Assembly (NCBI GenBank): GCA_028282195.1
Contig: JANQII010000050.1
Coordinates: 1 to 37,779, forward strand
Direction of reading: 5' to 3'
Source: Prolixibacteraceae bacterium
GTDB lineage: Bacteria; Bacteroidota; Bacteroidia; Bacteroidales; Prolixibacteraceae
Length of the DNA: 37,779 nt
The notes under the pieces are model-generated. The model was not told where the DNA came from. It was given only the letters and a program-made list of their open reading frames with translations, and did no database searches. A program made the position numbers and the translations under genes. Shown piece after piece: positions 6,244 to 16,713 of this stretch (position 1 is its first letter; every line of letters starts with the position of its first letter).

Positions 6244-6527
6244 TATAAATATTTTTCTTTTAATTTATTTGCAATTTCCGGGTACTTTTTCATATCTCCC
6301 AGGTACTTCCCGCTTTTCATCCTTTTAATATGCCTTTCTATCAAAATAGTCTGGGTCCTTGATGAACATCGAATTTCCAGGAATAACTCCCAATCATCTG
6401 TAAAAGAAGTAAACGATCCAGTAAAACACTTCTGCTTGTGCATATCTATATGGGCATTTACATCTTCAGATTGTCCAATATAAAACCTATCTGCTTTGGG
6501 GCTATATAAAATATAAACGGAATACAT
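6243..6527 (-). CDS. GIY-YIG nuclease family protein next to tRNA-Asn
   Basis: A single-domain 94-residue GIY-YIG endonuclease-like protein. The core motif is VYILYS (residues 4-9) followed by FYIGQS (15-20). Further on are the usual helix with IERHIKRMKSGKYLGDM and a basic tail ending KLKEKYL. Length and sequence fit the small stand-alone family common in Bacteroidota, related to UvrC and homing-endonuclease catalytic domains. The frame is open 7 codons upstream, but MYSVYIL is the family start. It begins 38 bases after the tRNA-Asn gene on the same strand, probably on the tRNA transcript. It is flanked by duplicated tRNA 3' ends, which suggests it is, or was, a mobile unit that inserts at tRNA ends. 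Nuclease activity is inferred. Confidence 0.85.
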   Translation of the reverse strand: MYSVYILYSPKADRFYIGQSEDVNAHIDMHKQKCFTGSFTSFTDDWELFLEIRCSSRTQTILIERHIKRMKSGKYLGDMKKYPEIANKLKEKYL

Positions 6528-6564
6528 GTCACAAAAAAGCCGATCCATCTCTGAACCGGTCTCG

Positions 6565-6638
6565 CTCCCCAGGTAGGACTTGAACCTACGACCTACGGAT
6601 TAACAGTCCGCCGCTCTAACCAACTGAGCTACTAGGGA
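6565..6638 (-). tRNA. tRNA-Asn (anticodon GTT)
   Basis: On the minus strand the 74-base cloverleaf has acceptor arm TCCCTAG/CTGGGGA, D-arm AGCTCAGTTGGTTAGAGC, anticodon arm CGGACTGTTAATCCG with anticodon GTT, T-arm GTAGGTTCAAGTCCTAC and discriminator G. CCA is not encoded. The GIY-YIG gene follows directly, and the last bases of the tRNA recur at 6199, 5449 and 3949, as expected of an integration hotspot. Confidence 0.95.
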
Positions 6639-7174
6639 ATTTGCTTTTCTTATACAAGAACGTTTGTTTTTCAAAAGCGTTGCAAAAATAATAGCTTTTC
6701 TGAAAAGAAAAAACATTTTCAAAAAAAATCACTCAAAAAAATAGCAAATAAGCCAGTGCTATCGTGCATGGATCATTAAACCTTCATTCTATAATTCAAA
6801 ACAATTACGCATAAACCTCTGCACATCAGAAATGACGCACTAAAGCCGAACTCCGCCACGAATAATGTTTTCCATCCAATTCATTAACTGCAGGAAATGG
6901 TTATCGTCAGTTCAATTATCTAATTAATCACGCTTTTCAACTTCCAACACTTTCCCGTCATCAGGAACCAGGAAAAGCTTTCTGTTCCTATTTTATATTA
7001 TGAAACTGCCTGATGAAAAGTTAACTATTTCTAAACAGACATTTGAGCCAGATTAAGATTCTCAATAAACAATAAGTCAGAAAATTACTTCTGCCAGAAA
7101 TCAACGAGAAAAGGTTTTTACAGGCATAGCGCCAATCTGGCTTAGCCCTTCTTTCTTAATCCCAATATATTAAC
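6639..7174. other. Gene-free spacer with one nested inverted repeat
   Basis: About 540 AT-rich bases between the divergent tRNA-Asn and the MMPL transporter. No credible gene. The only structure seen is at 6959-7015: CATCAGG and CCTGATG arms enclose a second hairpin, GGAA..GGAAA / TTTC..TTCC around AGCT (6964-6988). Confidence 0.4.
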
Positions 7175-7207
7175 TATTTTCGCCTAATATTTTTGAAGAA
7201 ATTTACT

Positions 7208-9625
7208 ATGTGGGTTAGGCTCTCTCGAATAATACTCAGGAATAGAATTTTCCTGCTCTCTTTATTGGCAATCATTACAGCATTTATGGCCTACCAGGCC
7301 TCAAAAGTTGAAATGTCATACGAATACGCACAGTTACTTCCCAAAAAGGACAGTGCTTATGTTGACTATCAACAATTCAGGGAGACATTTGGAGAGGAAG
7401 GAAACATTATTGTTGTAGGCCTTCAAGACTCCGATTTTTTCAAGCTTAATCATTTTAAAAGATGGCAGCAACTCTGCAAAAACCTGGAAGGGATTGATGG
7501 AGTTGAAAACCTTCTTTCTGTTTCCAATACATATAATCTTAAAAAGAATACCGAAGAACGAAAATTTGAAATTACCCCTATTTATAATGAAGAAATAAAC
7601 AGCCAGGAAGAGCTGGACAGTCTTTCAAATGTATTTCATTCTTTACCTTTTTACCGCGGACTGCTTTATAATCCTGAATCACAGGTTTATCTTCTCGCCA
7701 TTACCGTGAATAAAGATAAGATGGCATCCAAGAAGCGCGAAAAACTGGTGCTGGCGATAAAAGAAGAATGTGAGCTCTTTACTGAAAATACCGGCCTTCA
7801 ACTTCATTATTCAGGACTGCCATACATCAGGGTAATCAATTCAATTCGAATTAAAAAGGAGATTTACATGTTTAGTGCGCTTGCACTTTTGCTTTGCATT
7901 GTAACACTTTTCCTTTTCTTCAGATCATTTAAAGCTGTAATATTTCCCGTTCTCATCGTGATAACTGGTGTTGTTTGGGCACTTGGGACCATGGCAATAT
8001 TTGGATTTAAAATTACCTTGCTAACAGGGATGATTCCGTCGCTGCTTATTGTAATTGGGATTCCGAACAGTATTTACATGCTGAACAAATACCATCATGA
8101 ATTCAGAAATCATGGTAATAAAATAAAAGCACTGCAGCGTGTAATCATTAAAATTGGGAATGCTACTTTTCTTACGAACCTGACTACTGCTTCAGGATTT
8201 GCTACATTCGTAATTACAAACAGCGAAATTTTAAGACAATTTGGGTTAACTGCAGCTTTAAATATTCTCACCCTTTTTGTTTTATCTATATTAATGATCC
8301 CTACGATCTTTAGTTTCTACAAACCACCCCAACAAAGGCACATTCAACACCTTGAAAATAAGAACGTCAATATAATTATTGAAAGGCTTGTACATATTTG
8401 CGAACGACACATTAAGCTTGTTTACCTTTCGGCCGTTGTTGTATTGCTCCTTGGTTTTTATGGGATCTCCCTGATTAAAAGCTCAGGTTTTATGGTTGAC
8501 GACATTCCTGAAAGTGACATTATCTATAAAGACCTTAAGTTTTTTGAAAAGCATGTAGATGGCTTAATGCCCCTTGAAATTATTATTGATACAAAGAAAC
8601 CCAAAGGAGCAATGAACCTGAACACATTCAGACGCATTGATAAACTTGAAAAAAGGCTTTCTAATTACGATGAACTTTCGTCTTCTGTTTCTTTACTTAA
8701 CATTCTCAAGTTTTCGAAGCAAGCCTATTTTAATGGCAGGGAACGATATTACAGCATTCCAAACAACCAGGAGAAAAACTTTATACTAGCATATGCAACT
8801 AAAAATGAAAATTCCGAAAGCGAAGGCATTAATGCACTTCATTCATTTTTAGATAGTACCCAACAGATAACTCGTATTAGTATTCGAATGAAAGATGTCG
8901 GAACCAAACGAATGGAAGAACTTTATACTGATTTTAAATCAGAAGTTGATTCTATTTTCCCGACTGAAAGATATGATGTAACAGTTACCGGATCAAGTGT
9001 TACCTTCTTTAAGGGAACGCAGTATTTGGTTAAAAACCTGTTTTCGAGTTTGGCACTTGCTGTTTTCCTGATCTCTTCATTTATGGCCATCATGTTTTAC
9101 TCATGGAGGATGGTAATTATGTCGCTAATCCCAAATATTTTGCCTCTGATTTTTACTGCGGCTATTATGGGATTTACCGGTATACCAATTAAAGCATCAA
9201 CTATCCTGGTTTTTAGTATTGCCTTTGGTATTTCTGTTGACAATACAATTCACTTTCTTGCAAAATACAGGCAGGAACTAACAGCTACAGGATGGAATAT
9301 CCAACGATCGGTAAAACGTGCTTTACGCGAAACCGGTGTAAGCATGATGTACACCTTTGTCGTTTTATTTTTCGGGTTTGGTGTTTACAGCGTTTCAAAA
9401 TTTGGGGGAACAGCTGCCCTTGGGGTACTTGTTTCGTTAACACTTCTGGTTGCCATCACTTCAAACCTTATATTACTTCCATCTTTATTAACCGGATTGC
9501 AGAAATTAACAACAACCCGCTCATTCAGGGAACCACTATTGCATATTTACGATGAAGAAGAGGATATTGAACTAGACGAGCTTAAAATAATTGATCTTTC
9601 AAAAAAAGAAGAGAAAGTGGTCTAA
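7208..9625 (+). CDS. MMPL/RND-superfamily membrane transporter
   Basis: About 805 residues with the two-fold RND/MMPL plan. TM1 (LLSLLAIITAFMAYQ) is followed by a large periplasmic loop to about residue 225, a five-helix bundle (about 225-380), TM7 (about 410-430), a second periplasmic loop, and a final bundle (about 620-785). The helix motifs GIPNSIYMLNKY and GISVDNTIHFLAKY are the paired RND signatures that carry the proton-relay or substrate gate. Relatives move lipids, hopanoids or fatty acids across or out of the inner membrane. The frame is open to a TTG at 7193, but ATG 7208 is preferred because a -7-like TATTTTTG overlaps that TTG; another (TATTTTCG) lies at 7175-7182. The polyprenyl synthase follows 54 bases downstream, hinting at a lipid substrate, which is inference. 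Confidence 0.85.
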   Translation: MWVRLSRIILRNRIFLLSLLAIITAFMAYQASKVEMSYEYAQLLPKKDSAYVDYQQFRETFGEEGNIIVVGLQDSDFFKLNHFKRWQQLCKNLEGIDGVENLLSVSNTYNLKKNTEERKFEITPIYNEEINSQEELDSLSNVFHSLPFYRGLLYNPESQVYLLAITVNKDKMASKKREKLVLAIKEECELFTENTGLQLHYSGLPYIRVINSIRIKKEIYMFSALALLLCIVTLFLFFRSFKAVIFPVLIVITGVVWALGTMAIFGFKITLLTGMIPSLLIVIGIPNSIYMLNKYHHEFRNHGNKIKALQRVIIKIGNATFLTNLTTASGFATFVITNSEILRQFGLTAALNILTLFVLSILMIPTIFSFYKPPQQRHIQHLENKNVNIIIERLVHICERHIKLVYLSAVVVLLLGFYGISLIKSSGFMVDDIPESDIIYKDLKFFEKHVDGLMPLEIIIDTKKPKGAMNLNTFRRIDKLEKRLSNYDELSSSVSLLNILKFSKQAYFNGRERYYSIPNNQEKNFILAYATKNENSESEGINALHSFLDSTQQITRISIRMKDVGTKRMEELYTDFKSEVDSIFPTERYDVTVTGSSVTFFKGTQYLVKNLFSSLALAVFLISSFMAIMFYSWRMVIMSLIPNILPLIFTAAIMGFTGIPIKASTILVFSIAFGISVDNTIHFLAKYRQELTATGWNIQRSVKRALRETGVSMMYTFVVLFFGFGVYSVSKFGGTAALGVLVSLTLLVAITSNLILLPSLLTGLQKLTTTRSFREPLLHIYDEEEDIELDELKIIDLSKKEEKVV

Positions 9626-9679
9626 ATGAACAGAACATCAAGTGACATGTTTCCATAGTTTAAACAATATAAGACGTAT

Positions 9680-12299
<2,620 letters not shown>

Positions 12300-12311
12300 A
12301 GTAAGAATAAG

Positions 12312-12383
12312 CTGGAAGCCCGAAGCTGGAACTTGGAAGTACGAACAACGACCTCCGTATTCTAACTTCGGACTTCCGACTTC
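12312..12383. repeat. Foldback GAAG/CTTC repeat between atpD and atpC
   Basis: GAAGCCCGAAGCTGG..TTGGAAGT is followed by ACTTCGGACTTCCGACTTC. The two halves are roughly complementary, giving a long imperfect hairpin in the 154-base spacer. It could adjust the atpD:atpC ratio, which is speculative. Confidence 0.4.
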
Positions 12384-12453
12384 AAACTCGATTAAAGGAA
12401 TAAATAATTTAACCAGAGTTGAAAGATTAACTATTTAATCAATCGTTAATAAG

Positions 12454-12696
12454 ATGTTTCTTGAAATAATAACACCCGATAAAAAAGTGTATTCCGGAGA
12501 AGTGAAGTTAATCCAAGTCCCCGGTAGTAAAGGTTCTTTTGAAATTTTGAACAACCACGCTCCTATCATTTCAACGTTAACCTATGGTAAGATCAAAATT
12601 ATTGATATCAATGATCAGGTTTCATTTTTTGAGGTGAAGGATGGTGTAATTGAGTCAAAGGCAAACAAAATAATTGTACTTGCTGAATCAGCATAA
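12454..12696 (+). CDS. atpC: F1F0 ATP synthase epsilon subunit, short form
   Basis: An 80-residue epsilon subunit comprising only the N-terminal beta-sandwich (MFLEIITPDKKVYSGEV, then PGSKGSFEILNNHAPIIST). The C-terminal two-helix domain that inhibits ATP hydrolysis in longer (about 135-residue) homologues is missing. The stop and terminator are clean, so this is the natural length, as in many Bacteroidota. The protein couples the F1 rotor to the c-ring. It lies 154 bases after atpD and is followed by a strong terminator. Confidence 0.93.
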   Translation: MFLEIITPDKKVYSGEVKLIQVPGSKGSFEILNNHAPIISTLTYGKIKIIDINDQVSFFEVKDGVIESKANKIIVLAESA

Positions 12697-12720
12697 AAAA
12701 TAAAAATACATTGATATAAT

Positions 12721-12752
12721 ACCCTGAAGATTCCGTATCTTCGGGGTTTTTA
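12721..12752 (+). terminator. Terminator after atpC
   Basis: ACCCTGAAGAT (12721-12731) pairs with ATCTTCGGGGT (12737-12747) across a 5-base loop and is followed by a T run. It ends only 8 bases before the next gene starts. Confidence 0.8.
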
Positions 12753-12759
12753 ATTTATA

Positions 12760-13743
12760 GTGAAGACCAAAATCCTCATCATACGTTTCAGCTCAATTGG
12801 AGATATTGTGCTAACATCACCTGTAATACGTTGCATGAGACAGCAGTTGGATGATGTTGAGATTCATTTTCTAACCAAAAAGAAACATCATAACCTGTTA
12901 ATAGCAAATCCCCATATTGATAAAATTCATTTACTGGAGGAGAACCTGCAAGATATTATTCCACAATTACAGGCTGAGAAGTTTGATTTACTGGTTGACT
13001 TGCATAATAATATTCGTACGCAAATTGTAAAGAGATCTTTGAGAATTAAAAGCTATACGCTTAATAAAATCAACTTAAAAAAATGGTTACTGGTCAATTT
13101 TAAATTTGACCTTATGCCAAACATCCATATTATTGACCGAAAGATTAAAGCAGTTACACCTTTGGGCATTAAAAACGATTATGCAGGATTGGAATATTTC
13201 ATTCCTGAAGAGCATGAGTTTTCGATTGATGATCTACCTAAAGATTTTCAGAATGGATTTGTTGCAACCGTGCTGAGTGGTACTTACTTTACTAAAAGGT
13301 TGCCAGCATCCAAACATATTGAAATAATTGAAAAGTCGGAACTGCCTTTTATTTTAGTTGGTGGCAAAAATGAAAACGACCTTGCTGAAGAGATTTGGAA
13401 CAATACCAAAGGTAAAGTTCATAACTTATGTGGAAAGCTTAACATCAACCAATCAGCTTCAGTAGTGAAAAAAGCAAATGTGGTTGTTTCTAACGACACT
13501 GGTCTAATGCACATAGCAGCGGCATTTAAGAAGAAAATTATTTCCATATGGGGAAGTACTGTTCCTGATTTAGGGATGTTCCCTTATTTACCTGACCCAG
13601 CTTCGAAAATGCAAAAGGTTAAAGGAATTAAATGCCAGCCTTGTACTAAAATTGGCAAGCACCAATGCCCTAAAAAACATTTTCGCTGCATGCTCGAGCA
13701 TGATACACAAGAAATTGCCAACTGGATAAAAGCAAACTTCTAA
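12760..13743 (+). CDS. Glycosyltransferase family 9 (heptosyltransferase-like)
   Basis: A 327-residue GT9/GT-B glycosyltransferase, the family that adds heptose or related sugars to the lipopolysaccharide core at the inner membrane. The N-terminal signature ILIIRFSSIGDIVLTSPVIR contains the Gly-Asp that positions the acceptor. The C-terminal nucleotide-sugar site is VVVSNDTGLMHIAAAF followed by ISIWGSTVPDLGMFPY. A Cys-rich tail (KCQPCTKIGKHQCPKKHFRCM) resembles that of many heptosyltransferase II-like proteins. The start codon is GTG. It begins just after the atpC terminator and seems to stand alone; the donor sugar cannot be assigned. Confidence 0.88.
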   Translation: MKTKILIIRFSSIGDIVLTSPVIRCMRQQLDDVEIHFLTKKKHHNLLIANPHIDKIHLLEENLQDIIPQLQAEKFDLLVDLHNNIRTQIVKRSLRIKSYTLNKINLKKWLLVNFKFDLMPNIHIIDRKIKAVTPLGIKNDYAGLEYFIPEEHEFSIDDLPKDFQNGFVATVLSGTYFTKRLPASKHIEIIEKSELPFILVGGKNENDLAEEIWNNTKGKVHNLCGKLNINQSASVVKKANVVVSNDTGLMHIAAAFKKKIISIWGSTVPDLGMFPYLPDPASKMQKVKGIKCQPCTKIGKHQCPKKHFRCMLEHDTQEIANWIKANF

Positions 13744-13870
13744 TTAACCTGAACTTGGAATAAAAGAATAACTTTTTTTTGATAATGAGACGTTAAAAGT
13801 TTGTTGATAGTTTAAAAGGTTTTGAAAACAGTAGAATACAGTCGGATACAATTGTTTTTCCATTGTTTTC

Positions 13871-13897
13871 CCCCGATTCGGGGCCTTCTTTCTTTTT
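13871..13897 (+). terminator. Terminator after the GT9 gene
   Basis: CCCCG-ATT-CGGGG followed by a T-rich tail at 13884-13897, in the convergent spacer between the GT9 gene and the PatB-type gene. Confidence 0.55.
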
Positions 13898-13954
13898 ACA
13901 GTCCCAGGTACCTGATATCGTACAGGATATTGTCTTCCTTAAACCGGACTCACG

Positions 13955-15118
13955 TTAGTTAAAAGCTGATACCAATAAATTCAGTGCTTTTTGCAGTATT
14001 GTTCGTGGACATGCAATATTGATCCTCATAAACCCCCGGCCTTGTTTTCCAAACATAACTCCTTTATTCAGGCCTAAACCAGCATCGAGTATCTTTTCGT
14101 TAAGTTCTCTGTCTTTAATCCCCAGAGCCGAAAAATCCAACCAAACCAAATAGGTTGCATCAGGCTTCATGGGTTTTACGCCTGGCAAATTCTTGTTTAA
14201 GAAGTTTTCCATAAAATCGTAATTTGCCTCTACATAATCCATCATCTGATTTAGCCAATCAAGTCCTTTTGAATAAGAAGCTTCCAAGGCAATATTTCCA
14301 AATAAATTACCTTGATATACATGACTTGCTTTCATTAGCTCATCGTATTTTTCAAATAATTTTTTATTGGGAATGATCAAATATGAAGTAGATAAACCTG
14401 CAATATTAAATGTTTTACTGGGAGCCATTAGCGTAACACTGTTTTCTGCTAGTTCATTACTTATTGAGGCAAGCGGGATATGCTTTTTCCCTTTAAAAGT
14501 CAGGTCAGAATGAATTTCATCTGAAATAACAATTACATCATTTTCAACACAAATTTTTCCTAAATCTTCCAGTTCCTCTTTTGTCCATGCCATTCCTCCC
14601 GGGTTTTGCGGATTACATAAAAACAGCAACTTCGTTTTTGGGGTTATTTTTTTCTTTAAGTCTTCTAAATCAAAATAGTAACGTCCATCCTTCAGCACCA
14701 ACGAGTTTTCTACCAATACCCGATTAGTATTCTTTACGGCTGAAAAGAATGGGAAATACACTGGTGGCTGGATAATTACTTCATCTCCCGGATTTGTATA
14801 AACCTGTACAGCAAAAGCCAAAGCAGGAACTACTCCCGGACTAAAGTGAAGCCACTCTTTATTAATTTCCCAATTATGTCTCAACTTTAACCAATTTAAA
14901 ATTGCATCAATACAGGAATCCGGTCTGTAAGTATAACCTAATACTTCATGCTCTGTTCGTTGGCGGATTGCCTCCATAATAAAATCAGGGGTTTTGAAAT
15001 CCATATCGGCCACCCATAGAGGCAGGATTTCTTCCTTCCCAAAAAATCGCTCATTGGCATCGTATTTAATACAATTTGTTCCTTTTCGTTCAACTAGTTC
15101 ATCGAAATTATAGTGCAT
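13955..15118 (-). CDS. PatB/MalY-type PLP-dependent C-S lyase (aminotransferase fold)
   Basis: A 387-residue fold-type I PLP enzyme of the MalY/PatB group, which cleaves cystathionine or cysteine conjugates to thiol, pyruvate and ammonia. Evidence includes the start FDELVERKGTNCIKYD and PLWVADMDF, typical of this group; the substrate loop GYTYRP; CNPQNPGG; the SDEIHSDL strand with the PLP-binding Asp; and APSKTFNIAGL with the Schiff-base Lys at K235. The C-terminal Arg motif is GFMRINIACPR. It begins 34 bases after the ComB-family gene and is likely co-transcribed with it. A plain aminotransferase role is less likely given the MalY-type signatures. Confidence 0.85.
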   Translation of the reverse strand: MHYNFDELVERKGTNCIKYDANERFFGKEEILPLWVADMDFKTPDFIMEAIRQRTEHEVLGYTYRPDSCIDAILNWLKLRHNWEINKEWLHFSPGVVPALAFAVQVYTNPGDEVIIQPPVYFPFFSAVKNTNRVLVENSLVLKDGRYYFDLEDLKKKITPKTKLLFLCNPQNPGGMAWTKEELEDLGKICVENDVIVISDEIHSDLTFKGKKHIPLASISNELAENSVTLMAPSKTFNIAGLSTSYLIIPNKKLFEKYDELMKASHVYQGNLFGNIALEASYSKGLDWLNQMMDYVEANYDFMENFLNKNLPGVKPMKPDATYLVWLDFSALGIKDRELNEKILDAGLGLNKGVMFGKQGRGFMRINIACPRTILQKALNLLVSAFN

Positions 15119-15152
15119 GTTGTTTGTTTTTATCTTTCAATTAAAGTAATTA

Positions 15153-15842
15153 CTAAAGTTCAATTTTTTCCAAATAATTTATCCCATTATTTTTTTCAAC
15201 TTTAAGAACAAACGGGAATCGATTTAAGTCAAGGCATAAATCAAAATCTGCCGAAGGAGCCCAACTTTGTTTTTCAGGAACAAAAAACCTGGCTCCGGCC
15301 CCTTTCCTAAGCTTATCTTTAGCAGTTTCAAAATCAAAACCTTCACCTAATAACTTGGCTTGAATATATTCTGCAAGAAAGGTGTCTTCATCGGTAGGAT
15401 GCTGGCAAGCATAGCCCATACAAACCAATGATAAAACTTTCGGGTTCCTCATTCTTACATAGTCAATAATAGCACCTGCATTTACAAAACTACCTGTAAT
15501 TATTTCACCTGCATTAATTGCATTTGCAATCCCCTGAGTGCCAGAACTAGTTGTATGCACCATGGTTTTTCCAACTAGCTCCCCAGCTAAAACATGTGAA
15601 GGGGAATTTCCAAAATCAAAACCTTCTGGTTTTTTTTCATGTCGCTCACCAACCAGAATATAATCCGGATTCTCCTTTTTCAAATTATAAGCCAGATTAA
15701 TATCCCCAACCGGATAAATTCTCTTGACTCCCCCATCAAACGCATAGCAGGCTACAGAAAAAGCCCTGAAAACATCTATAATAACTGTAAGCCCTTCTGC
15801 TTGCTTCGCCCCTTCAAGTAGCTGTAAAATTCTTATTTGCAT
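15153..15842 (-). CDS. ComB family, probable 2-phosphosulfolactate phosphatase
   Basis: A 229-residue ComB-family protein. In coenzyme M synthesis ComB dephosphorylates 2-phosphosulfolactate to sulfolactate. Bacterial copies are common where no coenzyme M is made, so the true substrate here may differ. Family motifs visible are VIIDVFRAFSVACYAF, VGERHEKKPEGFDFGNSP, HTTSSGTQGI, GSFVNAGAI and CMGYACQHPTDED, a Mg-binding and anionic-substrate pocket. A TTG three codons upstream keeps the frame open, but the ATG at 15842 is chosen. Being joined to a C-S lyase suggests a link to sulfur metabolism, which is inference. Confidence 0.82.
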   Translation of the reverse strand: MQIRILQLLEGAKQAEGLTVIIDVFRAFSVACYAFDGGVKRIYPVGDINLAYNLKKENPDYILVGERHEKKPEGFDFGNSPSHVLAGELVGKTMVHTTSSGTQGIANAINAGEIITGSFVNAGAIIDYVRMRNPKVLSLVCMGYACQHPTDEDTFLAEYIQAKLLGEGFDFETAKDKLRKGAGARFFVPEKQSWAPSADFDLCLDLNRFPFVLKVEKNNGINYLEKIEL

Positions 15843-15990
15843 TGACTCCAATTTTGCACTAAATCTAATTCAATTTTCAAGAATACTTCTTCAATTCCCA
15901 CACTTCCTATAAAGATTACCTATATGTTGTGCAGCATAAAAATTAACACTTACTTAACTTAAAGTTTCCAAAAACATGCTCTACAGCATA

Positions 15991-15998
15991 TAAATTTG
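15991..15998 (+). promoter_or_regulatory. -7 promoter box of the small secreted-protein gene
   Basis: TAAATTTG matches TAnnTTTG, 39 bases before the ATG at 16037. A similar GCAGCATAaa motif occurs at 15932 and ACAGCATAta at 15982, a short direct repeat that could be an operator. Confidence 0.45.
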
Positions 15999-16036
15999 CA
16001 GTGTAGTTAATTTTTAACCCTTAAAAATTCAAAACT

Positions 16037-16630
16037 ATGAAAACAATTAAGACTATTACCATGATGATTGCTTTAACAGTTATTGCAAACATCGCCTTAG
16101 GAACCGGAACAGGAAACCTTAAAGTAAACATTCTTCCCCTAACTGCTGAACGGGCAGTTGTTTCTATTTTGAATAATGCCGAAAGCAAATTCGAAATAAC
16201 CATCAAAAGTTATGATGGAGATGTTTTATACAATAAGCAAATAAAGGACAGCAACGAGTACACAAAAGTATACGACTTCTCCGAGCTTGCGTCTGGCGAT
16301 TACAAGCTGATTGTAGACATTGATGGTGAAATTAGAGAAAGGGAATTTAGTATTGATGATGAGAAAATCATTGTTGGAAAAGTAAGAAGTATTGTGAAAC
16401 CTTTTTTCACTTTCTCGGACAACATTCTTCGCATTGCGTATTTGAACTACTCAAACAACGATGTTAAGTTATCAATCTACGATGCAGGAACCCTTATTTA
16501 TGACAAGTCATATGAAAAAACTTTTTCAGTCAATGAAGGGTTGAACCTTTCAAAATTGGAAAAAGGGAATTACCTGGTTGTGCTTTCTGACGACAAAGCC
16601 AGCTATGATTATACAGTAATGGTACAATAA
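16037..16630 (+). CDS. Small secreted protein with two beta-sandwich repeats, function unknown
   Basis: A 197-residue protein with a signal peptide (MKTIKTITMMIALTVIANIA). The mature part seems to contain two related units. One has YDGDVLYNKQI..YTKVYDFSELASGDYKLIV (about residues 60-95) and the other has YDAGTLIYDKSY..LNLSKLEKGNYLVVL (about 153-187). Each is a beta strand, a Tyr-Asp turn, a Leu-rich strand and a G-(D/N)-Y strand, the pattern of small Ig-like or DUF3244-type secreted domains and of type IX sorting domains. No catalytic motif is visible. It is a single gene with its own promoter and a bidirectional terminator. Likely periplasmic or surface; the role is unknown. Confidence 0.7.
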   Translation: MKTIKTITMMIALTVIANIALGTGTGNLKVNILPLTAERAVVSILNNAESKFEITIKSYDGDVLYNKQIKDSNEYTKVYDFSELASGDYKLIVDIDGEIREREFSIDDEKIIVGKVRSIVKPFFTFSDNILRIAYLNYSNNDVKLSIYDAGTLIYDKSYEKTFSVNEGLNLSKLEKGNYLVVLSDDKASYDYTVMVQ

Positions 16631-16650
16631 AGCACTTGTTAATTAATAAG

Positions 16651-16685
16651 AAAAAGCCTTGCTTTTCTTTTAGAGCAAGGCTTTT
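16651..16685. terminator. Bidirectional terminator between convergent genes
   Basis: AAAAGCCTTGC (16652-16662) pairs over 11 bp with GCAAGGCTTTT (16675-16685). The A and T runs on the two sides serve both the secreted-protein gene and the peroxiredoxin gene. Confidence 0.8.
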
Positions 16686-16713
16686 CTGCGTTTAAAATAT
16701 CGTATTAAGTATC

